Positions 44,951 through 58,449 are shown, counted from the stretch's first letter. The stretch: DNA of 64,000 nt from Erythroxylum novogranatense (GCA_029891385.1 CM057235.1:23367120-23431119); one strand, 5' to 3'. The notes: generated by a model from the letters alone, not told the origin. A program made the numbers and translations.

Positions 44951-47900
44951 GAAAAGGGAAAGTGAAGAAAAAAAGCCATTATTGAGAATGTCCATTATAG
45001 TGACTAACACATGATTTTACCTTTGTACAAAGTTTTTTTAACATAAGTGATGATTTGAGGATAAATTATTTTAAATAATGGGATATGATGCAAGCACAAC
45101 TATCTAAATTAGGGGATCTATTGCTCATAAGCTTAGGTCATTTATAAGAGAAAGAGTTTGAGAAATTTAATAGGAAAAATACTCATCTTTGATTGATTAG
45201 GGGCTCACACATAGACATTACCTAACTCATGCTCTCTTTGGATGCAGAAGTTAGATTTTTAGTGAAGAAAATAGCCTAAAATATGATTATACATCAACCT
45301 ATATAAAAAAATAAGTTATAAGACATGAGCGTGCCTCACATCATATCCACTTTCATAAAAGCCATAGAAAGATCCATAGTCTCTAATATTAATGTGTCCC
45401 AAACATTATCCAAATTTATAAATTTTTTAAATGATCTACAATCTCAACCAGAGTATGTCTTAGAATGTGTTCATTAGCATTAGAATTTTCTTAAACAATA
45501 TGACTTGACATAATGTTATGTCCACTTTAAATACAAAATTTTAAACTAGTATATAAGGGATGTTTCTTTCCAGTTTTAGTAATTTTCACATCTTTTTTTA
45601 TTAATAGTCATGTATGCTTCTTTTTCCTAATGTTCATTCAACTTCAAACTTATAAAATGACTATGATTTGTTGTACTCAATTACTTAATAAATTTCAATT
45701 GTTTAATAAATTCATAGTTCTCTATAATCAACGAGTCAATTCTCTTCATATAACTGATTTAGCTTTCTTGAGTTTGGTTAAAGCTTGTTTGTGCTCACTT
45801 TAAGGTTTTATGTATACAAGTTCACATCATATGACCCTATCCCTATATCAATTAGAGAACAAAGATTTTTTTTTATTCACATTAATTTTTTATTCTAATT
45901 AGTTGAGAATTAATGCAATAGCAAGCTGTGGTAGTACATTTTAATAAAAAAAACCTGTGTAAAACACTTGAACCACAAAATACTTGTGTTATTAGGGTAA
46001 ATTTATGAGAAAACTTTACATGATTTTTCATTCAATTTTGAGTGATTTTTTTCAATTTTCTTATGAACCTTAACTATGAGATATTGTGATTACTTAAGTC
46101 TTGATTGGATATATATCTTAAAGTATGTTTGCTTTTTAACACATAAGGAATAAATTAGAGGAATGTTTTATTATCTTTTACTTTAGTATGTTTTTTTTCA
46201 GTATAAGTAAAAATTAAATGTAGGAGAATTAGGTAAGAACATAAAATTACATGTTTTCATCCTTTAGTATTAATCGTCTATATATATATTTTATGCTTAA
46301 TTGTACTCATTACTCTTATATTTTGATTTAGGATGCAATTGGAGGTGTTAAGGGAAAAATAAAGGTATTTGGATCATTATGGACTATTTGATATTCTTAT
46401 TGATGTCAATGAGATGATATTGGTTTGAGGATGATTTTGGTTAAGAGTTAAAGATTCTTACAGGGAAAATCAATGAGAAACCCCAAACTTGGCGAGATGT
46501 ATCCTAACATATAGCCATAGGATAGCTCTTGTTCTTCTAAAAAATTTAATCTTGAAGATAAGAGTTATATACGTAAGTGGATGAGATGCCATGTTACTTG
46601 ACTATGAAGAAGTAAAGAGACGCACTACCTAAGAGACATATAGGTTAGCGTCCATGACTTTCCTAAAATTTAGTTAGAAAAAAAGTAAGAAGTATACCTG
46701 GGACACAAGCATTTAGTACCCATGTCCATCTTTAAAAAGAAGCAATTAAGAACACACCTTAAAACACATGCTTGTTTGAGCTCTTATCCCTCCTACATAA
46801 GAAATAGTGAATTACATTCTTTTATTTTAATTTTAATTTATTTTAATTACATTTTCATACTTTTTATACTATAATTAAGTTCGCATTTACAAAACACAAA
46901 TATAGGCTAGGTACTTTCTGTGGGATCAAACCTTTCTTAAACTATTGTATAAATATTCGTAAGAAAGGTATTATTTTTAGGTGCAAGAGATAACACACCA
47001 CCATTTCATTTAGATAATGATGACTATGATGTGAAATTGACCATAAATTTCAAGTGTATATTTTATACGGCCATCATCAAGTTGAAATTGATTTTCCATT
47101 TATAATTTTTATTGGCTAACCAAGTGAAGAGGAGTCAAATGAACCATTACAAAAGACTAGATACAATTAATTAGTAAACAAAAGAAAATTAGATGTTTCA
47201 AACTGAAGACATATAAATCTAATCATAGTTATTTAATAACTAACAAATAAAAAATGGGTTTGGTCATGTTGTTGATGAAACATTTATGGAAACGTTTTGG
47301 AAAAGCCTAGTACACTTTAAGCTAATAGGGTTGAAGAATGTACAGATAAGTTTAATATGTTCATTAATTATAGTATTTATAATTAATATTTGGGAATGTA
47401 TTCTTCTCTCTGTCTCTATACGCATAGTCACTAACAATTTAAAGGAGAGGTGTCACTTGTCATTCTTTACTTAGCGAAATGATCTCTTCTTCTTCTCTCT
47501 TGGATCATTATGATTCAGCTTAACTGGTGACGTCTGTATCGCTTGCATTTTGTGTTGGATGTTGTTTGATTACTGGGTCATTTAAATTTGTCTTCATTTC
47601 GTACCTACCAACTGAAACAAGGTTACATCTTTCCTCAACTTTTTCTGATTTCGACCGTTTAATGTCTGCTTCTTTGGTTGGAAACAAGTTCGGTTTCTGG
47701 GTATGTTTAGCTCTGTTGAGATTGTTGCTGGGTATGATTATACTTCCACCAACGGTAGACAAAATTAGGTCACACTTATCTGGACTCTCTTCCATTTGCT
47801 GTCTCTAGCTTCTTTATCTCTTTTTTATACTTATTTATTTGATTTTATTTTTGTCAAATTTTGATTCATCGGTTGCTACCTCGCCATCACTAGTTGTTGC

Positions 47901-48700
47901 CAATCGTTGTGCTCAACTGCCATCACCATCGTCACTTGTTGCTATCGCTCATCAACTTTGCCAGCACTTTAGAATAAATAAATTTCCAAACCCTAAGCAC
48001 CAAGTGATCAGCAAAGCCCATTTTGGTTATTACCAACTCTTAATTTTTGTTAAGGTTTTTAAAATTCTGGTAAAGTTTTTACAAAATCATTTCAGTAAAT
48101 CTATTTGCTCTCTCTCTCCAACCCTCTCTCTCTCGTTTGTTTTGCTTTGCTCATATTTAGATTATTAAAACACTAATTATAAGAATATAGAAATACGCGT
48201 TTGGCTTACTCTCCTGCATATAATTTGGCTTCTCGCTTATGGATTTGAATTTTACTGGCATATTACTGATTTTTTTTTAATTTCTTTTCTTGTGATTGGT
48301 ACAGGCTTATCTTTCTCTCAGCTTAGAAAACTCACGTGATATCTCGTGAGAATAAGTGCTAGGAAAAGGTAATGTTGGATTCTCCTCTGCTTCCTCTCGC
48401 ATGCTACCTTTCATGCACTTGCTTATGGTACAATAGACGATCCTCTGTTGCACCTTTCACTTAGCGTATTGATTTCTTCTGATTCTAGCTCACCCCTGTC
48501 AAGACCTTTCTTTGCTTGTTTCTTTCCTTTACTTCTGCACTAAGCACTGATCCTACATTCACACCAAATTTCTTATTTCCCTCTTCACTTAGTAATCAAA
48601 TTTTCCTTCAATCTCTATCATTTTGCTTCTCAGCTTAATTGATCTACTATCTCTAACTTCGTGTGCATCTTCTTTTGTATCGTTTATTCGTCAGACTTCC
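44951..48700. other. Long A/T-rich stretch without identified genes
   Basis: I see no supportable coding region, LTR pair, CRISPR-like array or tRNA. A CT-rich microsatellite lies at 48100-48135. Small open frames near 47290-47810 and 47839-48168 have no known motif. The first kilobase may be decayed gypsy pol. Confidence 0.4.
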
Positions 48701-48716
48701 TTTTAATCCATCAGTC

Positions 48717-48990
48717 TTATTTAGGATTTGGTTTCACCTCCTCTTATAAGACCTTATGGGGGGTTCAGTGGTATTAGAGTCACCAGATAACGCGGGTTTG
48801 CCCTTCGTCTCGAATTCAAATCCCAAAAAACTAATCTGGGAATGAGACTAGTAGGCCCTATGGACTCTATGGCTGGGTCGCGTTTCCAAAGGGGATATAT
48901 TTAGGATTTGGTTTTACCTCCCCTTGTAAGGCCCTATGGGAGGCTCAATGACGACTATTGTTATAGAGTGGGAAGAGAAAGTTGTGAAGA
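48717..48990 (+). repeat. Short direct repeat with degenerate primer-binding site
   Basis: TTTAGGATTTGGTTTCACCTCC... at 48719 recurs as TTTAGGATTTGGTTTTACCTCC... at 48900, about 180 bases apart, each copy about 55 bases long. TGGTATTAGAGTC at 48769-48781 is one base from a tRNA-Met primer-binding site. It may be a viral leader or a tiny LTR-like element. Confidence 0.5.
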
Positions 48991-49321
48991 GAGTAAGGTT
49001 CTTAAAACGAAAGATGAAAGTTGTGTGCCTGTGAGCCAGGAGTGCTATAGAGGGCTTTATTTTTTCATCCATCATATCTGAAACTTATCAATAGTTACAA
49101 AAGATCTCAAGTTGTTTCACAATAGTCTACCAGATATCTCAGTACTTCCAATCCGACTTTAGTTAGTCAATGGTCTTGTCCAGATGAGTTGTTTTAGACA
49201 AGTATTGTCTGTTGTTTTTCCCTATGTACCCCTCGGAGTCTCGTATTGGTTTCACCAACTGCACATCTTGGTATCAGAGTCAGAACATTCATTCTTGGCT
49301 GGGGTATATTTCCATATACTA

Positions 49322-52300
49322 TCATACCAGTTTACTAGGTCTCCCACAAGACTTGGAGCTCTTGCAATTAGCATGACTAACTAGTCACTGGGTCACTAGA
49401 GGGAGCAACCAAATCTTTCGCATCCTGATCGATGGAAACATGACTCAAGAATATAGTCAAAGTGAGTAAGGAGAGAGCCTATATGAAAAAATGGAAACAA
49501 TATCCAGCGACCTTGTTCATTTGTCTTCAACCTTATCTATGTCTTTTTTACCTTCTAGTTATCTAATTGTATTGAAAACCTTGTAGAAATTACTCATATA
49601 CCTATAGAAAATCGTGTGTGTGAGCCTTCTTTACTTTTAATGAGTCCGTAAAGTATATATTCTTTTGATCATACTTAGACGAGAAGTATTTGTACTTTCT
49701 TGTCTACTTCCAGACCTCGTGTAAAAGAAATCATCCAGAGTTTCAAATTGGAACAGTGTGGCCTCAGATCTATCACTGTAGAACAATACGTGAAGCTTAA
49801 AATCTCTAAAGAACTTATGTCTTTAAGGAGGGAGCAAAATCATACACATCTTCTTATTGGAACTATACACCTTGTTCTTACAGTTCAGTAAAAAAAGGAA
49901 TACCTGCTACAACCAGGACATCTCTTCTAGACACTACCTACACAATGTACCAAAATGCTCTTATTGGTACTCTACTGACAACATTTAACAATGAAGTGTC
50001 ATTTTGACTGTAGCACTTGATTTCAACATTAGGTTGGATGATTTTACATTATTTAAATGTCTATAAGTTCATATCAAGATCATTGGAGTAGATCAAGATC
50101 CTGCAGTCATCATGGCTACATTATATCACTAGATGATTTATCATCTACGGAATCGTGCTTTGGACCTTAACTTCTCGAATTTCACTTCAAATGTTCTTTA
50201 CATAGTTGCTGATCGTTCTAATGATCAGGCAACTATCATTTAGATCCCGAAGCACCTACCAGCACAGGAGCTTGAAAAGTGGATACCTACTGAATGGATC
50301 ACCAACTACCAAAAGGTGTTCCACGCACCTCTTCGACATTCTTTTCATACTATCACTCCTTCAATTATGAAGACTTTGAGAGATGGAATTGTTAAGTCCA
50401 TTTATGCTAGGCCCAATGAATATCCATTTGGACCTTCAACCTCTAGGGCAATCCTTATTATTTAGCTCGTATTTTCTTATATGAAAGGTATACCGTCGTA
50501 CCAGTTTCCTAGGTCTCCCATAAGACCTGGAGGTCTTGCAACAACATGACTAGCTAGTGGCTGGGTCATTAGAGGGAGCAACAAATCTTTTGCATCCTAA
50601 TTGATAGAAGCGAGTAGGGAGAGAGCCTATACAAAAAAGTAGAAACACTATCCAACGGCCCTGTTCATTTGTCTTCAACCTTATCTATGTCTTCTTTACC
50701 TTCTAGTGTAAAGTGTGTGTTATCTTATCGTATTGAAAACCTTGTATAAATTACCCATGTAATTGTAGAAAATTATGTTTGTGAGTCTTCTTTACCTTTA
50801 TTGAGTATGTACAGTATATATTCTCATGATCATTCTTAGACGAGAAGTATCCATACTATCTTGTCTACTTTTAGACCTCATGTGAAAGAAATCATCCAGA
50901 GTTCCAGATTAGAATAGTGTGGTCTCAGATCTACCACTGTAGAGCAATATGTGCAGCTTGAAATCCCTAAAGAACTTATATCTTTATAGAGGGAGCAAAA
51001 TTATACACATCTTCATGTTAGAGCTATATGTCTTGTTCTTACACTTTATGAAAGAAAGAGAATACCTGCTACAACCAGGATATCTCTTCTAGACACTGCC
51101 TACACAACGTACGAAAATGCTCTTATTAGTACTCTGCTGACAATGCTCAATAGTGGAAGTGTTATCTTGACCATAGCATTTGATTTCATTATCAGGTTGG
51201 ATGATCCTACCTTATCTAAACATCTACAATCTCATATCTAGATCAATGGAGCAGATTATGATCCTACAACCATCATGGCTACATTATATCACCAAATGAT
51301 CTATCATCTACAGAATTATGCTTTGGACCTTAACTTCCCGAATTCCACTTCGGATGCTCTTTACATGGTTGTTGATCATTTCAATTATCAGACTACTATC
51401 ATTCTGATCCCAAAACAACTACCAGCACAGGAGCTTGAAAAGTTGATGCATACTGAATGGATTACCAACTACCAAAAGGAGTTTCACATGCTTCTTCGAC
51501 ATTCTTTTCATACTATCACTCTCTTGATTTTGAAGACTTTGAGAGATGGAATCATTAAGTCCATCTATGCTAGGCCCAATAAATATCTATCTTGACCTTC
51601 AATCTCTAGGGCAATCCTTATGATCCAGCCTATATTTTCTCATTCAGAAGGTATATCGTTGAACCAATTTCCCAGGTCTCCTATAAGACCTGGAGGTCTT
51701 GCAACAGTATGAATAGCTAGTGACTAGGTCACTAGAGGGAGCAACCAAATCTTTCGCATCCTGATCGATAGAAACATGACTCAAGAATATACTTAAAGTA
51801 AGTAGGGAGAGAACCTATATGAAAAATGGAAACACTATCTAATGACCCTATTCATTTGTCTTCAACCTTATCTATGTCTTCTTTACCTTCTAGTGTAAAA
51901 CATGTGTTATCTAATTGTATTGAAAACTTTGTAGAAATTACCCATGTAACTATAGAAAATTGTGTTTGTAAGTCTTCTTTACCTTTGTTGAGTCTGTACA
52001 GTATATATTCTCGTGATCATTTTTAGACGAGAATTACCTGTACTATCTTGTCTACTTCTATACCTTGTGTGAAAGAAATCATCTAGAGTTCTAGATTGGA
52101 ACACTGTAATCTCAGATCTAACATTGCAGAACAATACATGAAGCTTTAAATCCCTAAAGAATGCATTTCTTTATGGAGGGAGCAAAATCATACACATCTT
52201 CATGTTGAAGCTATATGCCTTGTTCTTACACTTCATAGAAGAAAGGGGAATACCTGCTACAGCCAGGATATCTCTTCTAGACACTACATACACAATGTAC

Positions 52301-52900
52301 CAAAATGCTTATGTTGTTACTCTGTTGACAATGCTTAACATCAGAAGTGTCATCTTTACTATAACACCTGATTTCAACATCAGGTTAAATGATCTTAACT
52401 TTTCTGAACGGTTACAAGTTCAGATCCAAATCATTGGAGTTAGATGATCCTACCTTATCAAAACGACTACAAGTTTAGATCCAGATCACTAGAGCAGATC
52501 AAGATCTTACAGCCATCATGGCTACTTTATATCACCAGATGATCTGTCATCTATAAAATCATGCTTTGGACCTTAACTTTCCAAATTCCACTTCGGATGC
52601 TCTTTATATGGTCGCTGATCGTTCTAATGATCAGACTACTATCATTCAGATCCTGAAGCAACTATTAGCACAAGAGCTTAAAAAGTTGAAGCCTATTGAA
52701 TGGATCACCAATAACTAAAAGGTGTTTCACGCGCCTTATCGATAATCTTTTCATACTACCAGTTATACCATTCTGAAGACTTTGGAAGATGGAACTGTTA
52801 AGTCCATAAGTCCATCTATGCTAGGCCTAATGAAGATCCACCTGGACCTTTTATATATGAGGCAACCCTCATGATCCAGCCCGTTTTCTCATACGAAAGG
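49322..52900 (+). repeat. Three tandem copies of a movement-protein-like region (unit about 1.16 kb)
   Basis: Copies begin near 49322, 50493 and 51653, each opening with the same phrase (CAGGTCTCCCATAAGACCTGG and variants) and a GGGAGCAAC block. Each contains a degenerate frame matching the caulimovirid movement-protein domain. Examples are EQYVKLKISKELMSLRRE in copy 1, LQNYALDLNFPNSTSDALY in copy 2 and GIPATARISLLDTTYTMYQ in copy 3. Movement proteins form tubules through plasmodesmata. All three copies have stops and none could be made whole. Divergence between copies suggests the triplication is old. Confidence 0.75.
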
Positions 52901-53904
52901 TAAATTTGGTCCTCCTGTTCATTACTTCAAATATAATGGAGATCCAGCTTATGTCAATCATCATTGTGAACATTTTATATGAGACATTAACCTATCTATG
53001 TGCGAACTAGACTATAAAGTTTGTCTCAATCTTGAGTCAGATTGTGATGATGAGGAACGATATGCAAGGAGGAGGAAGAAGAAAAAGCCAAAACCTTGTT
53101 GCATGCCTTTTCAAGAGTATCATCTACATAGAGATGATCCAGATCCAGATGATTCCAGCACTCTTAGATGTCTACAAATCTAAAGATCCAGACCTAGATC
53201 TCTTCGAGAGATGTTGATGTCATCTAAATGTCAAACAAAGCTAGTAGTTCCTATTATGACTCCTACTCCTATACCTTGTATGATGGTAAAGTCATACGAG
53301 GAAGAATTTTCTTCACTACCCAGGATTACTGATGAATCATTAAGGGTTGTCTATAACCCTTATATCCAAGCCACAGGAATCACTTCATAAGGTACACTAA
53401 TATCTAATCTTTCGGATGAAGTTCTCAACTAACAAACATCAAACACAGTAGCATAGAACAAAGTTTTGAGAAGAATTGATTCTAAGTTGGATGGAATCAG
53501 CCAACAAAACATTGCTACTTATCACAAAGTCGATGCAATCTCTGAGCAAATTCAACAGATGTATCAGTCGTACAAAGCTCAGATTTAGCGCCTTGATGTT
53601 GAACTTAAATACTACATCTCTGCCTATTATTTAGGGTTTGACTTTGATGCTAAAGTTTGTGAGATACAAAAGATACAAGGAATTGTGCAACAACTGGAAG
53701 TTGACATGCATTTTGCATAGTCAGAGACAGTATATGGCTCATCCTCTTCATTGTTCCTAAATACTCAACCAAAATACCTATTGCCTATGTATCAGAAGTA
53801 TCTAGAAGAAGTTGACTACTTAAAGGTGTTCATGTTCAATTATCCTTTGATTAAACAGTACATTCATCCTCAGACAACTCAAGAAAAACCTAATGTTCTG
53901 GATA

Positions 53905-54230
53905 TGCAGTAAGGTCTGATGTTCCTTATGGGTCTTTGATAATAATAAGATATCATCAATGTAGTTTAGTGCACTATAGAGGATAGACTCATAAATCTTG
54001 GTCATGGATTTCTGAAACAATGATGGGGAGACTTTAAGCCCAAATGGCATACTAGTCCATTGGTACTATGTATTAGGAATGCATAATGCAGTTTTATATC
54101 TCTCAGTTGGGTGAATACTCATTTTCCAAAATCTTGCCTTAAGATCAAACTTTGAAAAGATAACAACTTTTTTAAGGAATAGTACCTGAGTACTTATCTT
54201 TGGAAGAGGAAACTTGTCATCCTTTGATTA
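53905..54230 (-). pseudogene. Inverted RT fragment inside the viral block
   Basis: On the minus strand it encodes part of a reverse transcriptase with MPFGLKVSPSLFQKSM and the catalytic YIDD motif. It aligns with the plus-strand RT at about 56600-56900. It is flanked by two copies of a local sequence (CCTTTGATTAAACAGTACAT near 53846 and CCTTTGATTAGACAATACAT near 54222), about 50 bases each. It keeps bases after YIDD that are missing from the plus-strand copy, so it is not simply a recent copy of that one. Confidence 0.8.
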
Positions 54231-54380
54231 GACAATACATACATCCTCAAACAACTAAAAAAAACCTAAAAAGTCAAAAATTGACAAAATTCCTTAGACA
54301 AGATTTTATAAGAAATCAAAGGTGTTCCTGAGCCATTGTCTTCTCATACACCATTTGAACCAGTCAATTAGTGAAATAAA

Positions 54381-55735
54381 TTGTTATATATTTATACACC
54401 TCTATCATCTCCACCGAAAGTTCAACCTTCCACTTCTTCTCTTGGGAAGGACAAAGCATTAATGATGGAGTTCCTTGCAACTCTGAACTCTAACTCTCTT
54501 GCAGAAGATTTCACTTCTCAATCAGATAATGCAGATGCTCATTCTAAAGCCTCTGTTACAACATCTAAAGTTTCTGCAACACCATTTGTGTCATCTACTG
54601 AACAAATCTTTGAACTGTCCACTGTTCTATCAGAGTTATCCAATGTTCTGATGACAATGCCTTAAACTAATAAAGTTGAACCTGAAATTAATGAAGCAGA
54701 ATCCATGGGTACTGAACCTTTTAGACCTGAACCAACACCACAGGCAACACTAGCTCAACCAACTGCATAGTCTCAAACCAAGCCTACTTTAGGACCTTTG
54801 TTTACTTTTGATGATATACCTTTAAAGAAATGGATAGAAAGAATACATGAATTTGGTGTATAAATTGATCTTCAAATGGCTAGAACAAATCATCCCTTGC
54901 TAGATATTTTATCTGAATTTACGTCTCGTTTTGTTGATACTTTGCGAGAATGATGAAAAAGTATAAATGAATACCAAAGAATTCAGTACATTTAAGTCAC
55001 TACAACAGGGGAACTTCTTGGGGTAATCCATAAAGAATTTATTGGTGACTTTCAGCTTATTGACAAGCAAATTCGTTAAGAATACTTTGCAATGAAATGA
55101 CGTTCACTTAAGAAATGTGATATCTAGAAGCATTACTAATGAATGACGGAAAGATATTCAATGGATGGAATGATGTTAACTTGCGATATACTTTTATCTT
55201 ATCCCTTCCATGATCAACTGCAACTAGAACTACAAAGGATCATAGTTTCTCTACAGCGTGATATGTCAACAATATCTCTTAGAGAAATCTACCCGCTTGC
55301 TCAAGCTTCTCTTGATAAGTTATGTGACCAAGATACCTTGTTCAAGAATATTATGAAAAGTTGTCCAATTCTCAAACAGGCTTGCAAGAAGCCTTATCTC
55401 CAGATCAAGTGCAAAGATACAAAGACTTATGAGTGTTATAGTAAGAACAGAGCTCATCTTCGTCAAGTCTACCATCGAAGAAAGTTCCATAAACAAAAAG
55501 TAGGCTATAAGCCTTTAAGACAAACTTATGAAAGGAAGAATGACAGGAAAAAGAAAATATTTGTTTAGTTCTTCAAGAAATCTTCACATCGATAAAAGCC
55601 TACTCAATGTTTCCTCTGTGGACATCATAGACACTTTACACAAACATGTCCTCACACAACCAAGAAAGATGTTAAGTTGTTGAGGCAGATGCATTCCATT
55701 ATGCCTATTCATTCCTCCAACGACTTTGAATAATT
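54381..55735 (+). pseudogene. Coat-protein-like region of caulimovirid 1
   Basis: An acidic Ser/Thr-rich N-part (54381-54770) leads to a helical middle with a 141-codon open stretch (55143-55568) rich in Lys/Arg at its end. A CX2CX4HX4C zinc finger at 55608-55649 (CFLCGHHRHFTQTC) is the nucleic-acid-binding signature of caulimovirid coat proteins. Stops at 54663-54665, 54950-55140 and 55566-55568 break the frame. Confidence 0.7.
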
Positions 55736-55919
55736 AATTGAGGAGCAATCTCAAGAAGATGAGGACACCAAGTTTGCTATTTCTATATCAACATCAAAAG
55801 GTGGACAATCCTCTAATTTCTTTGATTCTCAAGAGAATGATTCTCTCTATATACTGTAGCAGACTTGCATGAAAATAGATCGTACACTAGTTCAACAACC
55901 TTATGTCTAGGTCCAACTC

Positions 55920-57330
55920 TTTCAACAGGACATGTATGATAAGCCCATCAAAACTATCAGGTTTATAGATACTGGATCTATTCGTACAATCATGAAGTTC
56001 AATATCTTATCATCTGGCACATGGACTTATCATGAAAAATACTTTACTGTTGCTGATGGTAACTCTATCATGATTAGGTTAATAACTAAAAGAAGAATCA
56101 AAATTTGATTCTTTCCTTAGTGTACCATTTGGACTAAAGTTCTTGGAAACAATCTACCTGGCTTAGATATTTTGATTGGTATGGATATATACAGTAAAGC
56201 CTTACCTTTGCAGATCCTACCCATAGGTCTCAGGTATCGATCAGTATTCGGTTCATAAAATAAAATAAAAAATATTTTTAAACTTACCCAAGTTCCTACA
56301 CATTATACTGCACTTCGAGATAAACTGTTGAAATATTGTCCTGAATCTCATGCACAGTTTTCTCACCCATATCCTCTACGAAAAAATGTTGACTTTTTCA
56401 TAAATGTACCTTTACGAGAATGTCAATCCTACAAAAGTCACACATCTAGGGATGACCTTGATGATTTGAAGCTCACACTAGATAAGTGTGCTATCCTTTT
56501 GAAACAAGAACCTATTGAGCCCACAAAGTCGGAGCAAAAATGTGGCAAAAAAGAGATTAATCGTTGACTGTAAACCTCTAAATGTTTTCTTGCAAGATGA
56601 CAAGTTTCCTCTTCCAAAGATTAGTACTCAGGTACTATTCCTTAAAGAAGTTGTTATCTTTTCCAAGCTTGACCTTAAGGTAGGATTTTGGCAACTAGGT
56701 ATTCACCCAACTGAGAGATACAAAACTACATTCTGCATTCTGCATTACCAATGCACAGTACCAATGGACTGTTATGTCATTTGGGCTTAAAGTCGCCCCA
56801 TCTCTGTTTCTGAAATCTATGATCAAGATTTATGAGGCTATCCTCTACAGTACACTGATCTACATTGATGATAATGAGGAACATAAGGTCTTATTGCAAA
56901 AATTCTTGGATATTACTAAATAGTATAGGATTATGCTTTCAGCCTTGAAAAGTATCATTGGCACTATAGAAATTGAGTTTCTGGGTATGCACTTCAACGA
57001 AGGATTCTACTAGCATAATCTACATATTGCAAAAGAGTTGTTACAATTTTCAGATGAATATCTCACTGTCAAGTAGATACAACCATTCCGTGAAATGTTA
57101 ATTATATTCAAAATTTCATGCCACATGTGATAGCTTATACTGCAAACTTATCTAAACTTTTGAAAAAGAATCCCCCACCTTGGACTGAGGAACAAACCAA
57201 AGTTGTCTAGCACTTAAAGCAGATTTGTCAGATTCTTCCACCTTTAAAGATTCCTGACATTGGGCAAATTAATACCAATGGAGATCTCTCATCTCTATTC
57301 AATTTACTCCGACATCATCCAATATGGCCT
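55920..57330 (+). pseudogene. Aspartic protease, RT and RNase H-like region of caulimovirid 1
   Basis: The protease active site DTGS is at 55968-55979 with a later GLDILIGMD block (56161). The RT starts near 56550 (VDCKPLNVFLQDDKFPLPKI), then FSKLDLKVGFWQLGIHP near 56660 and YIDD at 56861-56872. Directly after YIDD about 24 bases are missing relative to the inverted copy. RNase H-proximal sequence follows (IAYTANLSKLLKKNPPPW near 57130). Stops and shifts throughout. Confidence 0.75.
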
Positions 57331-57370
57331 CCAGACATTTTAGATACTTTTCCTCACTAAAAGAATCCTT

Positions 57371-58265
57371 TCTCTTCAAAGCATAGTCATAATGTCAAGG
57401 CAGTATGACTAGTCAACCTCTGTTTTCTTTTACAAAGAAGTCTTTTCCTTTTATAGCTAGTAGTTCTAATAGTGTGTTTCAAGTTGCCTCACTTGCTCGT
57501 GTGAGTTTGTTTTATTATTTGCATCATTTTCTAAGTGAATATAACTCTCTTGGAAGTCCCATAATGTTCAATCTCATAGCACCTACCTTAATATGACTTT
57601 TCTCTAGGATCCTCTATCTGAAAATACATTATGGTATCTTTAGGCACTCTCTACCCTTTATGCTTATGCTATCACCATATCTCCCCTACAGATCTATCAT
57701 CATCTTTATGACATAAACAATGGAAGCTCTTTGTTATGGATATTCTTAAAAGCAATTGAAGCAATAATGTTCTTTAATAATATCACAACGTCATCACAAC
57801 TCCTTTCGTTTCCTATTTCTTTTCAAAGCATAGTCACAACTCCTTTCGTTTCTCAACATTTTGTCAAGGTAATATGACTAGTCAGCCTCTCTTTGCTTTT
57901 ACAAAGAAGTCTTTTCCTTTTATAGTTAGTAGTTCTATTAGTGTGTCTGAAGTTGCCTCACTTGCTCGTATGAGTTTGTTTTAATATCTGCATAAGTTTC
58001 TAAGTGAACATAACTCTCTTAGAAGTCCCACAATGCTCAATCTCATAACACCTACCTTAATATGACTTTTCTCTAGGATCCTCTATCTGAAAATACATTA
58101 TGGTATCTTTGGGCACTCTCTACCCATTATGCTTGTGCTATCACCATATCTCCTCTACAGCTCTATCAACATGTTTATGACATAAAAAATGGAAGCTCTT
58201 TATTATGGATATTCATAGAAGCAATGGATGCAATAATGTTCTTTGATAATATCATAGCATCGTCT
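57371..58265 (+). repeat. Tandem duplication, two copies of about 0.46 kb, 3' of the viral RT
   Basis: The segment from TCTTTTCAAAGCATAGTCA... through ...AATGTTCTTTGATAATATCA is present at about 57371-57795 and again at about 57833-58265. The copies differ at scattered positions. The first has a 63-codon open stretch (57405-57596). No domain is recognised. The position downstream of RNase H suggests viral 3' sequence or a second small gene. Confidence 0.8.
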
Positions 58266-58449
58266 ATGGAAAGCTTTTGCTAGATGACAATCTACTCTCA
58301 TTGCTTCTTTATTCTCCATCGTCCATATCGAGAAACACATACTGGTGTTCTTTACACAGAACCTCGTGTCCAATTTTATTACACATCATTATACTGGCCA
58401 TAACATCAAAATAATGTTCTTCGGTCTCTTAGATATTTTCTCAATATTT

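Larger units (their letters stand above)
49269..58440 (+). mobile_element. Endogenous caulimovirid sequence 1 (rearranged, non-functional)
   Basis: Plus-strand remnants in the order expected for a plant pararetrovirus polyprotein: primer-binding site TGGTATCAGAGT (49269-49280), movement-protein-like segments, a coiled-coil/linker region, coat-protein-like segment with zinc finger, aspartic protease, RT and RNase H-like sequence. There is no integrase and there are no LTRs, which separates it from Ty3/gypsy. Every segment carries multiple stops. Internal tandem and inverted duplications are described separately. The genus is not assigned; a single long polyprotein layout would fit petuvirus- or florendovirus-like viruses. 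Confidence 0.7.

Noticed and set aside
47839..48168. 109-codon frame with hydrophobic stretches
   Set aside because: Low-complexity Ser/Leu/Pro composition from CT-rich DNA and no recognisable motif.
49269..58440. Block 1 as a Ty3/gypsy retrotransposon
   Set aside because: No integrase, no LTRs, and a movement-protein-like domain precedes the coat zinc finger, which fits Caulimoviridae better.
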